Assembly (NCBI RefSeq): GCF_000003195.3
Contig: NC_012871.2
Span: forward strand, 19,350,658 to 19,414,657
Direction: 5' to 3'
Length of the DNA stretch: 64,000 nt
DNA from: Sorghum bicolor
Lineage: Eukaryota > Streptophyta > Magnoliopsida > Poales > Poaceae
Shown piece by piece: positions 42,216-53,292 of the stretch. Position numbers and translations under genes: made by a program. Under the pieces are notes generated by a model. That model was given only the letters and a program-made list of their open reading frames with translations, was not told the origin of the DNA and made no database searches. How positions within the stretch are numbered: the first letter of the stretch is position 1; every line of letters begins with the position of its first letter.

Positions 42216-44384
42216 AACTCCCCCAAGCTTACCTCTTGCTCGTCCCTAAGCAAGGATAGACTTAGCGATGGATTAGAAGTTATTGTAATGCCTTTAAAAA
42301 TTGACGGTACACATGCTTTTTAAATAAGATCTCATCTCTGAGTTAGAGTAAACTGTCAAGACTTAAAACTTACTTACTTTACCTTTCACCTTGGGACTTG
42401 TAACAGTTACTTCTGTCTTGAGTAGTTAAAAGATAGAACAGTCTAGTCAAGTGCCATGTCTCTTATTCTTGATCAGCTATAGCTCTAGAGTTTTTGCAGA
42501 TTTTCAAATAAAACTCAGAGACTCCTTGTATGACTCTCTCAAATCTCTCTTTTGTAGAATTTCTGGATCCTTACCAAGGCAGTGATGGTATATGCCTTCT
42601 CTCAATATATGTAGTATTTGTGGTATAAGACATAGTGACATTGCCTTCTCTCTCACCCTACTCTAATAAGGCTTTAATATCTGGAGCTCATAGGTGGGAG
42701 ATAAAATATACATACTCACAAGACATTTATTGTATAGTCAAGCCATGGATCCAAAGAAACAAATCAATAAGTCAAATCAAGATGTGCATGTGTGGCGAAT
42801 GAATGGCGTATGGTGATGATGGTGATAATAATGGTGAAAGCCTAATTCTACTTTTGCTCTTTTGAGGGGATACATACCTTCCTTGCTTTTTGAAACTTTT
42901 TGACGAGAATGAGATGCTCTATATTTTTCTTTTCTCTTAGGTGGGTATCTTGTACCCCTAATTCTACTGTCGGACACTTGTCTATTTTTACCTCTCGTCT
43001 TCCTTTTTCTTTTCTTTCGTGGTTCCGGGCACTTGCCCTTTTTATTTCCTCGTATCTCTTTTTCTCTTTTTTTAGAGCACTCATCTCTTGAGATAATATA
43101 GCAAGTGGTAGTAACAAGATATCTTGAGCATTTATTTCACAAGGAAAAACAGAAATATTTTTGGCTATTCTGTCCCGGATTAGGAGTAGAATATTTTTAG
43201 GTGGTTCTGGAGATGAAAATGGGTGGATATATGTGGATGGTACTTCCGGAGTAGAAGTAGCATATATGAGTGAATGTGCAAGTGAATCTTGATTTAACCA
43301 CATGACAAGCTCCTAAGGGTCTACACAGCTTGACCACACTCAATGCTCATAAGCAGTAAATAGTAAATGTGTGGCTCAAAGTCTAGTAAGGATGTATATA
43401 TGGCTGTGGTAGGAATTTAAACTTTCATCATATAGGAACTCATCATGCAACATTTTAAAGATTTTTAAAGATAAAATTCTCTAGAATTCTAGCATCTCTA
43501 GAAATAGATAAACAGCAGCTCAACCTTCCCATATCGTATCCGTTAACAACTTAGACTTTAGATCAAGTCTTCATCCCACAAGTTTAGGTCTAGAGCAAGC
43601 TTTAAATTATAACAGTTATATCTAAACTTGAGAGAGAACTTAAAATGTGCAAATTAGGCAGAGCAACTATTCATCATATCCATGCTAGAGTTTTATTATT
43701 AAGATATAGATTAGCATAGCTACTTTATTTATTTATTAAACACACTAAGCAAAAGATATATATAAGCATAAAATCTTTATTTGGTTTTTCCTGGTTTATG
43801 TATATTTATATTCTAAAATAGTATAAGTGTAAAGATAGATAGATAGAAATACTTAGCGGGATAAATGGGGGTGCTCTCCCCCAAGCTGAATTTTGACGTA
43901 ATTTCTTTTGATGTAGCTAGCAGGTGGCAGAGGTGTATTTGAAAGTCGGCAGTATCCTGACAGCGATTAGAATGTCCTCCGTCTGCTAGTCTTCTTGATT
44001 CTTAAATTCTGTAGAGCTCAAATAGACAACAAAGCTTGTGGAACTGATTAAGTGTTAGCATAAATATCTAGCCTTTATCATGTTGAGACTCCATAATAAT
44101 TATTACTCCCTGTTTTTATATTTTTATTTTATAAAGCAGAAATGAAATATTTATTTTATTTTTTATGCCACCACAGTGAATGTACTTATGGGTTTTACGC
44201 CACTCGTATACTCACATGGGGCTTACTGTTTTTCACATTTTTATTTTCTTTTTAGGATAGCATGAATATGATTAACTAAGTAGACTATTTTAAAATAATT
44301 GAAAGGGAAAGGATAACTACCAAGTTTACCTCTTGGCAAGGCGTTCGGTGTTTTTAAGTCCTCCGAACAGGACTCTCCATTTTC
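42216..44384 (-). other. Non-coding 3' internal region of N4
   Basis: The PPT (GGTAAGCTTGGGGGAGTT on the minus strand) lies at 42216-42233. No credible gene; the T-rich DNA is colinear with 28081-30184 of N1. It keeps GTGAGAGAGAAGG-type and (TA/GATA)n tracts. It may represent the decayed remains of what followed protease in an autonomous ancestor, but no RT or INT motif is recognisable. Confidence 0.6.
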
Positions 44385-45098
44385 TCAATTGTCCTGGAGT
44401 TCGTTGGGTTGCGTAGTCGGTACTTCTGGCAGCGCCTCCTCTTCATGTATAGTTATCTTCTCTTTCCATACCTGACTCGGTGCTTCGGTCTCCTCTGGAT
44501 AATTCTGTTTAAACTCTACGTCTTCTGACCTTACAACTTCTCCTTCATAGTCTACCCATCCATCCTTGATGATTTGCCTCCTCTGGTTGCGATTGCGTCG
44601 TTTTCTGACCTGCTTAGATTCTTCAAAGATGTAGTTAGGATCAGTAAAATAACGGCGTAGCTTCTCTGAGGGGAAGTGCATATGGACTTCTCCAGTTCCA
44701 ATGTAGATGATTGCTTTAACGGTGCTAAGGAACGGTCTTCCAAGGATGATGGGTGGATCGTACTCATCTTCTCCCATGTCAATAACTTGAAAGTCTGTGT
44801 AGACAAAATGATCGTCTATTTTGACTGGGACATCAGTTACTGTTCCTTTAACCTCTCGAAATGTCTGATCTGCCATCCGGAGCTGAATGTATGTTGGTTT
44901 TAAGGGCATGGTTCCGAACAAGAGCCGATAGGTGACTGCGGCCACTATGTTGACGCCCGATCCGGTGTCGCAAGTCGTCTTGTAGAAGTTGTACCCATTT
45001 ATGGAGCAATAGATGCTTGGCATTCCTGGGTCGTCCTTCTTGGTCAGAAACGGTGACTTAAGTTGATGATATTGACCTCCTTGAACTGCAGTGACCAT
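44385..45098 (-). pseudogene. Second protease domain of N4 and C-terminal tail
   Basis: 237 codons. Starts MVTAVQGGQYHQLKSPFLTK directly after the TAA that ends the gag-PR1 frame, in the same frame. Retropepsin motifs: active site TTCDTGSGVNIVAAV (Asp-Thr-Gly, about 44951-44975) and the flap end PPIILGRPFLSTVKAIIYIG. The tail is rich in Arg/Lys then Glu (RKRRNRNQRRQ; EVPTTQPNELQDN). The N5 fragment has a Lys codon at the position of the stop (54394-54396), so PR2 was probably fused to gag-PR1 in the ancestor. Substrate and function are not known. Confidence 0.75.
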
Positions 45099-47054
45099 TT
45101 AAGCTGACTCGGTCCACACTTGCTTGTTCCTGTTCCTCTTGTTGGTCCTCTTCCTTGATTCATGTCGAGATTGATCTGGGATTTGTGTAGTCTTGTTCTT
45201 GAAGGAAAATGTCTCCTTTCTCCCTTTGATGTAGAAACTGATCTTGGCAGCACTAGCGTAGATGACAGCTCCCGGGGTGTTTAAGAATGGCCTCCCTAAG
45301 AAGATGGGTGCTCTCTCATCATTACCGGTCTCTACCACCACGAAGTCTGCTGGGGCATACAAGGTACCAACTCGGACACAAAGGTTCTTCAATATTCCTT
45401 TTGGAAAACTTATTGCCTGATCTGCAAACTGCAAACACATGGTTGTTTCTAATAAAGGATATGTAAAGAATTTTTCATAGAGTACCCTGGGTATAATGTT
45501 GACACTGGAGCCAAAGTCACAGAGTGCTTCTGGGACGTCCACCATGCCGATGGAGATCGGGATGACGGGACGTCCTGGATCACCTCTCTTGACCGGCAGA
45601 AGGTCAGTAGTAAATTCAGTGACAGGGTTACTCCAATTACGTGCATCAAACATGTCTACAAGATTTGCAGATTCTAATCCTTCCAATTGTGATGGTATAC
45701 CGGGGTTAGTAGTAGGAACAGCAGCAGCTATTTGATTTAACTGAGATTCAATCATTTTACTAAAGCTAATTTGATTCTTGATGGCAGTAGAGAAATTATC
45801 CATTCTGTTATTTATATTTTCTAGCATTTTATCATTAGATGCAAATTTCTTAGATAGGTTATCCATTAGCTTTCCCTGATTAGACACTAACTCTCTTAGA
45901 GGTGGAAAATTATTATTATTATTATTATTGTTGAAAGAATTGTTACCTTGATAATTACCAGAGTAGTTACGCCTCTGTTGATTCCAACCTTGATTTTGTT
46001 GAGGACGGTTGTAGTAGTAGTAGTAGTAGTTGTTGATGTAGTTTACATCCTCAAGCATCTCAGGGCAGTGATTGCCTGAGTGTCCAGTATCTCCACACTC
46101 CTCACAAGTCATGTGAGAGTCGTAGACGTGCATGACTTCCTTCTTATCTCCAGCTCTATCATCGAGCTTCTTCATGAGCAGGTCTAGCTTGGCAGACAGC
46201 ATGTCTACCTCCTTGAGCTGATGCATACCCCCACCTCTCTTGCGTGTCTGGGTCCTTTCTTCATTCCAACCTTGGTTGGACGCCATCTTCTCCACAAGGG
46301 CTGTGGCTTGAGGTATGGTGAGGGATAGGAATGCTCCTCTAGCTGCAGCATCCATGGTGTCATGGGCACTATTGCCGAGCCCATTATAAAACGTCTGCAT
46401 CAGTAGCCAGCTCTCCATTCCATGATGGGGACATTCTAGGATGTAGTCTTGAAAGCGCTCCCATGCTTCTAGAACAGATTCATCATGTTGTTGCTGAAAA
46501 CTTGTAATTTTTCCATGGAGAGCATTGGTCTTGCCCATGGGAAAGAACTTAGCCAGAAAGTTTATGGAGCAGAGTTCCCACATAGTATTCTTCTCTTTTG
46601 TAGCGTAGAACCACTGCTTCGCTCTCCCCAATAGTGAGAATGGAAAGAGGTGAAGTAGTATAGCATCTCTAGGGACTCCTGATATGGTGAATGTGCTGCA
46701 AATCTCGAGGAAGTGTTGGTGATGAGCACTAGCATCTTCGTGTGCCTTTCCACAGAACTAGTTGGATTGCACCATGTTGATAAGTCCAGGCTTGAGCTCA
46801 AAGTTACCGTCGATCTCTGCAGCAGGTCCAGTGCGGATGTTGTCCGTAGTGGGAGCTGAGAACTCGCGGATCGATTTGTTTGCCATGGCTTCGAACTCTG
46901 AAGATAAGTTCCGGGTGAAACTTCGGTGATCTTCTTGATTGGATGAAGCTTCGTGCTGAAGTGTTGACGATCTCTTCTTGAGCATGGCTCTTGTTTTTCT
47001 GAATAATGCTTCGGGATTGTCAACAAAATTTCCTGGAAGATGTCTTCTATTCAT
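45099..47054 (-). pseudogene. gag: gag and first protease of N4
   Basis: Start ATG at 47054 (MNRRHLPGNFVDNPEALFRK). A single TAG (46758-46760, after MVQSN) splits an otherwise continuous frame of about 650 codons. Gag core: LFPFSLLGRAKQWFYATKEK, FLAKFFPMGKTNALHGKI, LLMQTFYNGLGNSAHDTMDA. CCHC knuckle: CEECGDTGHSGNHC (about 46107-46066). Low-complexity runs of Tyr (TAC repeats, 46013-46030) and Asn (AAT/AAC repeats, 45910-45932). PR1: ALCDFGSSVNIIP (45500-45530) and IFLGRPFLNTPGAVIY; the form D-F-G is close to the D-L-G of Athila proteases. The C-terminus is basic (KRTNKRNRNKQ). Confidence 0.85.
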
Positions 47055-47187
47055 ACATTATCTGCATAAAATAAAATAGAAAAATATCAGGGTAAAACTG
47101 TATGAGAGAATTGATGATCTCAATCATATTAGTGATGCGAATGATGACTCAAAATTCCGTATTCATTCCTGATTAGTAATCAACCTT

Positions 47188-47204
47188 CCCCGGCAATGGC
47201 GCCA
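47188..47204 (-). promoter_or_regulatory. Primer-binding site of N4 (tRNA-Asp)
   Basis: The minus strand reads TGGCGCCATTGCCGGGG, one mismatch to the complement of the tRNA-Asp 3' end. It lies eight bases from the LTR at 47213. Confidence 0.8.
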
Positions 47205-47212
47205 AAAATGCT

Positions 47213-47647
47213 TGTTGGGCATTCTTAACGTCATTACCAAAAGTAGACTTAGTTTTCTAATTCTGATAACGGCGCCAAAAAATGCCGAACCTATCCCTCA
47301 TGCCACTTAAGCCAAGTTGTCATCCCCAGCATGACATGAGAGACGCGGTATTGAAATATGCAATTACTCTTCTGAATGAATAATAAATGAGATCTGCAAG
47401 CGCACAGATTAATATCGATGTAGCATTTTAATCGGGAAGTATTCCAGGTATCGTTATTTATATTTTTACCACTGAGAAGGGATTGCTAATCATCAATGTT
47501 GATTATGGAATGGAATATGGAATTGAGTATCTATCATTGCATGTATAATTGAGAGCATTTATCTATCTCTTTCATACAGGGATAAATGTCACATAAAAGA
47601 TAGATAAAGTATGAATGGTGACAGAGATAATAAATCTGATCAGCATA
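47213..47647 (-). repeat. 5' LTR of N4, truncated
   Basis: Starts TGTTGGGCATTC and matches the first 435 bp (+ strand reading) of the other N-type LTRs, including the embedded PBS-like site (about 47267-47284). It stops at CAGCATA (47641-47647), where the others continue ACTAGCCAC. The U3 promoter half is missing. Confidence 0.85.
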
Positions 47648-47654
47648 CAGGGAT

Positions 47655-48318
47655 ACTAGATTGAGAGAGATAGAGTGGAGGTGTAGATCGGAGGAAGCCC
47701 GGCCTGTCGGTGTCTACTCTGAGGTTGTACCTGCGGGATCAAGTTCTCCTAACCCGAGGCTTGCTCCTAGGATTCTTCAGTAATTCGACTTCTAAATTCT
47801 AGTAAGTTCTTGTTTTATTGTTCTTTGGTTTATGAGTGTACTTTAATCTCTTCCGGTTGAGTTTAGAGTAATCATTGCTAGCGTAAACGTGGTGTTTGGG
47901 CTAGGGTACTCATAGATATCCCCTGACTAGCTGGACCGTGGTAGTAGCGAGGAACGTGACATTTCTGAGTTACCTTTGCAGCCCACATCTCGTTAGCAGG
48001 ACGGGTAGGGTTTATAGGTGTGGGTCGAACATCCTCTGTAGTGTCTAGATTCCGTGAGCCTCCCCAATAGAACAGTAGATCATCCTTACCAAGGTTAGAA
48101 CAAGACTACGGTTGTAGTCTTCTCTATACATCGCTCACATCGAGAAACATTCTTTGTATCCTAAAGGGTATTAGCAATAGATTTGGTTAGTCAGATGCAC
48201 ACTTTCTCCCAGTGGTAAAAATATAAATACGATACTCTGGATAACCTCCCGGGTGAAGTGCTCACCGATATCCGTGCGCTTGCGGATCAATTCCTGATGG
48301 CGTTAACAAATATCAACA
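47655..48318 (+). repeat. 5' LTR of N5, R-U5 part
   Basis: Begins mid-LTR at ACTAGATTGAGAG and ends ACAAATATCAACA. It is nearly identical to 54927-55542 and is the reverse of the A1 LTR at 8683-9340. The first 270 bp contain the conserved CCTGTCGGTGTCTAC and TTGTTCTTTGGTTTATGAG blocks. Confidence 0.85.
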
Positions 48319-48326
48319 AGCATTTC

Positions 48327-48343
48327 TGGCACTGTTGCCGGGG
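48327..48343 (+). promoter_or_regulatory. Primer-binding site of N5 (tRNA-Asp, decayed)
   Basis: TGGCACTGTTGCCGGGG, two mismatches to the tRNA-Asp complement, eight bases after the LTR end. Confidence 0.75.
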
Positions 48344-48935
48344 AGAAAGACGGTTTGCTGAGATAACTTTAAGTCTTGCTATTATGTTATATTATACTTT
48401 TATACTTTTATTCTTTTATCTTTTTATTTTTTCCATCTTTGTGGGTAACTCAAATTCCACACCTATTATTGAATTCTTTGCACCTTCGGAGACCAGCCAT
48501 AGACCATGGGAGTCAACAAGTCCTGCCCCTAATTATGATCTGTGTCTAGAGTTGATTGCAATAGGTCAGAACTAACCCTTTTCTATAGCCGAGGTCCTAT
48601 CTTTTAATCAAGAAGATAATTAACTTTTAGCTACACCTAGGGAATCTGGTAATCTTTCTATAAATTTTGTTTTAGACCTAGCCCTACAAGACCATGTTTT
48701 TTCTCGATATTTTCACATTGGTCTTAATCATATAACCTTTGGTAGAGTTTTTCTTTCTTTATCTGTTAGTAAAGCAAGGTATGTCTTCATTCGTGGACAT
48801 CCTTCTTGCACTAGTCTTCATATAAAATTCCTAGAGATAGAGAAGGAATCATCTCCCAGATGAGGAAAGGAAGTTTCAATAGCCAATTTCCAAACATTTT
48901 AATCCCATGATTCGGCTATCCAATCCAAACTAGTA
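48344..48935 (+). other. Leader and broken 5' coding region of N5
   Basis: A frame running from the LTR to 48575 corresponds to the leader and gag start of A1 (HFWHCCRGERRFAEITLSLA against HFWRRCRRERRFAEITLSLT). After 48575 the similarity to A1 gag fades and the sequence is broken into short frames. No gag core motif (PFSL) is visible. Confidence 0.5.
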
Positions 48936-49760
48936 GTGCTCCAAAATCATCTAAGGGAAGAAAAAATTCTACCTTTGGAAATTCATTTTGGGATGAGCTT
49001 AAACTTCCTGCTTCATAAGAGACCTTTGAGTGCATATAGTCTAAACCTTTCTAAGAAGGGATCTGTTAGAAAGCATCTCAAATCCAATCCCTTTGATGGA
49101 CATCTAGAAAGACTCAAGGATGGCATCTTAAGTGATGCAATAGAAGGAGAGCGAAGCCATTTAGAAGACAATCTCATCTTCTCCCCTTCTACGGCCACTT
49201 TTGATGACTCATTCGAACCTATCTTTAACCCCATCCTTGAGCCTAATAATTTCTACTATGCTCTTTCTCTTGAACCTCCCGATGATCCAATGAATGTATC
49301 TAGACATCCCATGCATAAGAATCACCAAGACCACGAGGAGGATCGAGAAGAGCAACATCAATGGCTAGAGGGCACTAAAAATCCATGTGCTATCACCATT
49401 GAATGGATGGACAAGGAAGAAGCCTTAATGGATTCTGACTTTGGCTCAATTTCAAATGGTGAGTTCTTGACTCCCTTTGAAGATGAGATTCATCCAACTA
49501 CAGAAAAGGACATAGGCGAGACCAATCTAGGAGAAACTCCGAACATTCAGATTGGAGACGAAGATAACATTAATGAGCATGGAATTTATTTCATAGCCAC
49601 TTCGTTTACTCCATGCTCATATGCAACTCCTTCCCAATCTATTGGTCTCTCCAACGTCACCACATTTGAGATCTCCAGCCCCCTCTTCCCTTTTTATAAA
49701 AACTTTAAAAGGGTGGTTGTCGATGCATATGTCTATAATAAATATTGCAGATCTCGTTGA
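48936..49760 (+). CDS. Hypothetical protein of N5, unknown family
   Basis: 274 codons open. Composition is acidic with His/Glu clusters (HPMHKNHQDHEEDREEQHQW) and a C-terminal block FYKNFKRVVVDAYVYNKYCR that looks structured. Other segments: PPDDPMNVSRHP, ITIEWMDKEEALMDSDFGSI. There is no recognisable gag, protease, RT or integrase motif, signal peptide or membrane helix. The sequence just upstream has similar character but is broken, so the original start may lie earlier. It could be a protein specific to a non-autonomous Athila-type family. Function unknown. Confidence 0.4.
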   Translation: MLQNHLREEKILPLEIHFGMSLNFLLHKRPLSAYSLNLSKKGSVRKHLKSNPFDGHLERLKDGILSDAIEGERSHLEDNLIFSPSTATFDDSFEPIFNPILEPNNFYYALSLEPPDDPMNVSRHPMHKNHQDHEEDREEQHQWLEGTKNPCAITIEWMDKEEALMDSDFGSISNGEFLTPFEDEIHPTTEKDIGETNLGETPNIQIGDEDNINEHGIYFIATSFTPCSYATPSQSIGLSNVTTFEISSPLFPFYKNFKRVVVDAYVYNKYCRSR

Positions 49761-50527
49761 TCTTGATATAGGTCAGCGTTGGAGGGGGAACCACTTCACT
49801 GACATAATTTGATGGTTTCCCAAGGACAAGCTTAGTGTCCTAAAACAAGCACTTATCAGATCGTAACATGAACTTCTAATTATTTGCAACATTACCTTGT
49901 GTATTGAGCATATAAAGATAATTGTAGAAATATTCCTTCGGGTATTCTTGTCACTAACCTTTCTAGGATTGGAGTAAGAAGATCGGATGAATGACAAGCA
50001 CAAGGTATGTCCAACCAATCATCATGCAACATTGAATTAAATTCATCCAATCTTGAATTTTGCAAAATTCAAGCTTGGGGGAGTACTTCACATGAAAACA
50101 TCCTTTGCTAAGTTGCTATGTTGGTTGTCCCTACCTTTGAGACATGCTTGATTTGTTAAATACTAGTCACACTACTTCATCTCCATTTGAGTAGATCTCT
50201 ATAAAAGCCATCATGCTACCTTTGTTTATCTTAGTAAGTGTCAGTTTGGAAGTACTGGACACAGTTCCATTGGCATTTAAATTAAGCATGGTGCTTAGGT
50301 TAAATAGCCTTCCTTAATCTAATTAGAGATGGAGTCTAGTTTGGTTACTGAACTAAAAACTGCTTGAGTAGGCATTGGTATATTTTGTCGGACTAACCCC
50401 TGCAGGAAAACTTTCAATATCAACCTGGGAAGTCCTGAGATACAAACTCACGTTAGAGATAAAGGAGACACATGAAATTTAACGATTTGCACAAGGAAGA
50501 CATAGCTCATTCATCATAGAGAGATGA
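49761..50527 (+). other. Non-coding region of N5 with PPT-like tract
   Basis: No gene is visible. AAGCTTGGGGGAG (50071-50083) equals the core of the N-type PPTs. A conserved-looking stretch TGGTTTCCCAAGGACAAGCTT starts at 49813. The segment ends in GATGA (50523-50527), the left TSD of V1. Confidence 0.45.
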
Positions 50528-53292
50528 TGTAACACCCAAAATTTGATTTTGAATTAATAGGAATTAATTTGATTTAATTAAGTATTTTGTGAGCATTTGT
50601 ATCTAGCAAAATAAATAATTTTGTGCAAATTAAAATTCACCATAAATTTAGAAACATGAATTTGCATTCATGCTGAAGCATATTTTATTTGGTGCTTGTT
50701 GTTTCTGGTTAGAATTTAATTGCACACAAAATTCTATTTGGAAAACTGTTTTTGGAAAAGAAAGAATAAAAAAAGAAAAAAAAAGAATACAGGAGAAGGC
50801 CTGCTGGCCGAGAGGCCCAACCACCCCCCTCCCCCCCCGCGCCTCCTCCTCCCCCGGAACGCTAACGCGGCCCAGCTTCCCCCCGCAGCCTAGCAACCAG
50901 GCCGGCCCGTGCGCGCACTCTCCACTCTCCCCTCCTCTCTGTGACCGACGACCGAGACCCAGCACCCTCTGGTTGACAGCTTGGGCCCGTGCGTCAGCTC
51001 CCTCTCTTCCACCTTCCTTTCTCTTGTTCGTAACCGAGTAGGAAACCGCACCAAAGCAATCCCGTGATACTCGGGATTGATCGTTCTCCGTGCGCCGCGA
51101 GCCCCCTATAAAGGTCTTAGACCTCGGTCGCACTCCGTTGCTTCAAACGCGCTGCGAAACCAAGCCCTAGACACTCCAGCAAACTCGGTCGAGATCCAGT
51201 TTAGGCCAAAGCCGCTCCGCCGCATCGTGTGAGCTCTCGGTTCGTTCCCTGGCCGAATCGAACCCCGTGGTGAACTCGCCTCTCTCTCCTCTTTCTTCCC
51301 GTATGCTCGGCTTGAGTTTTGGTGCTCGGAAACGGGAAGCCGGACGACACCGGCGAGCTCCGGCTCTCTGGCCATGGCGCCGCCGCGCCGGAGCAGGGAG
51401 CCGGCCGGCCGGCCCGCCGAGCCCCTCCAGGAGCAGATCGTGACCGCCCATCTGAAGATCAAGGGCCCAGATTAAAACATACCTCTTCGCCAGGAAAATT
51501 TGTTAAAGAGCCCCTGGAGATTTTGCTATTCAACCCGCCATCCTTTACGCATTTTCAAGTTTACGTTTTCCATTTCAGAAGGCGTATTCTGGTCGGCTAA
51601 ATATAAAATGTGCTTTCCAATAATTACAAAATTGCCACTGAACTTAAATTGCTTATAAAATATTCATATTAACTCCGTTTTTGTCCATTCAAATTTCGTT
51701 AGATTCGTATTTACATGCTCTACATGTTAGAAATATTAGTTTACTATTTTGAAACTTTTTACTTCTGCAGTAGCATTTAATTAATTATTTCTCTATAGGA
51801 AACCTTAGAAAATTCATATCTTCCACGTTTTAATTCCGATTTTCGTGAACTTTACGTTTGTGTGATCGTAGCGCTGCGTAGAATATTTTTATAAACTTTT
51901 TATCTTTGATTTCTCACTGTTGGTGTAATGTTCTAATTATATCTTGTTTGCTTTGTGTATGATTGTCTCCATTGGATTGCGTGTTGTTAATTGATGTTTG
52001 GGAATAGACGGTGAGCCGTATGTTGGTGATCAAGACCAAGCTTTTGAAGACCAGTAGGCTCAGGAGAGCTTTGACCAAGGCAAGTATAACTTGGGATCAT
52101 CCTTGTTACCTATTAACTTATAACTACACATATATATCATATGCATGCTATCACCTTGTCGACCTTAGCAAAATCATAGATGATTGTTACCTAGATTTCT
52201 TGTTACCTACTTGAGATGCATTTGGTGTAGATCTGCTAGTGCTTGATATAATCCATGATCTTGTAAGATGATTAATAGCTATGCAATGAACGTTAAATGA
52301 TGAAAAATAACTATATGAGATCTTGTATGTAAGTGATCACCGGGACAACAGTGCAACCATGAGGGCTATAATGGCTCTGGCTTTAGCTCAGTATGAAGAC
52401 CTTTTCTAGCTTGTTAGAGGTTACCCAAAAGGGCGGAGGGGCTGAACCGTTTTGGGGTATAGTGCGAGCCCCTGTCCCTATGTGTATAGGCTGTGCGTCA
52501 TTGTGCCATTCGGAAGGGGGTATCTATATCTGCGCGCAAAGGAAACCTTGCGGCCCTAACATGTTAGACGAACTTTTGAAAGGCTTCATAGTGATCCCTA
52601 GCGACCTCCCTAGGAAGGAGGTTAAGAGATTAGCTACCTCGGGTAAAAGGGTAAATCATGAATCGTGGGTAAAGATGTACAACCTCTGCAGAGTGTGTTA
52701 AAACTGGTATACTAGCCATGCTCACGGTTATGAGCGGCCTTGGGGGTTCTTGCTGTGACGACGATGAGCTTATTAAGTTGTTATGTTCATTTGATTATCA
52801 TTTCTGCTATGAGATTAATTATGCTTACACTTGATCATGTGATTAATGGATTATTTATGCTACCTTGACAATTGCTCATTAATTATGAACATGCTATCCA
52901 CTATTAAAAGTTAAATGCAATCAAACCAGTGTCAGCTATTTGAGCCTCATGAACCCCTGGTTATACTTGTTGAGTATGATATGTGCTCACTCTTGCAATT
53001 TCCCAACACCCCAGGTTATACTAATGATGATGATTGGAATGAGGATTATCGCTATGAGTACTAGGTTTGGAGTCAACCAGTCAACAGTGTCCCTGTGTGG
53101 AGCTTCCGTCGAGAGCGTTGTTTACTTTATGCTATCATTTTTGTATGAGACTATGTGATAAATTATATTCCGCTATGTAATAAACACTGCAATGGTACAT
53201 TTGAGATTTGTCTACTTATGTGTGCGACTGTTTCTGGGGCACATATGAGTCTTTTATACATCCTATTTTGTTCTTAAAATATGGGTGTGACA
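50528..53292 (+). mobile_element. V1: solo LTR with perfect 5-bp target-site duplication
   Basis: 2765 bp, starts TGTAACACCCAAAATTTG and ends ATGGGTGTGACA, so the ends are imperfect inverted repeats (TGTAACACCC/TGTCACACCC). It is flanked by GATGA on both sides (50523-50527, 53293-53297). There is no PBS, PPT or coding sequence inside, as expected after LTR-LTR recombination. A TATA box (CCCCCTATAAAGG, TATAAA at 51107-51112) after a GC-rich U3 gives + orientation. Length and ends resemble Tekay/Del-type chromovirus LTRs, but the lineage is inferred. Confidence 0.9.

Larger units (their letters stand above)
40563..47647 (-). mobile_element. N4: N-type Athila-like element encoding gag and two proteases
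   Basis: 3' LTR 40563-42215, internal region 42216-47212 and the first 435 bp (from the PBS side) of the 5' LTR 47213-47647. Coding capacity is gag-PR-PR only; no RT, RNase H or integrase is present between PR and the PPT, so replication would need enzymes in trans. The right LTR is broken at 47647 and joined to N5 by a short duplicated filler. Confidence 0.85.

Noticed and set aside
46562..47026. 154-codon minus-strand ORF beside N4 gag
   Set aside because: Out of frame with gag; the true gag frame runs through the same bases with a single TAG.
50648..51462. Overlapping ORFs in the GC-rich part of V1
   Set aside because: They lie in the U3 and promoter of the solo LTR; GC-rich DNA stays open by chance and no domain is visible.
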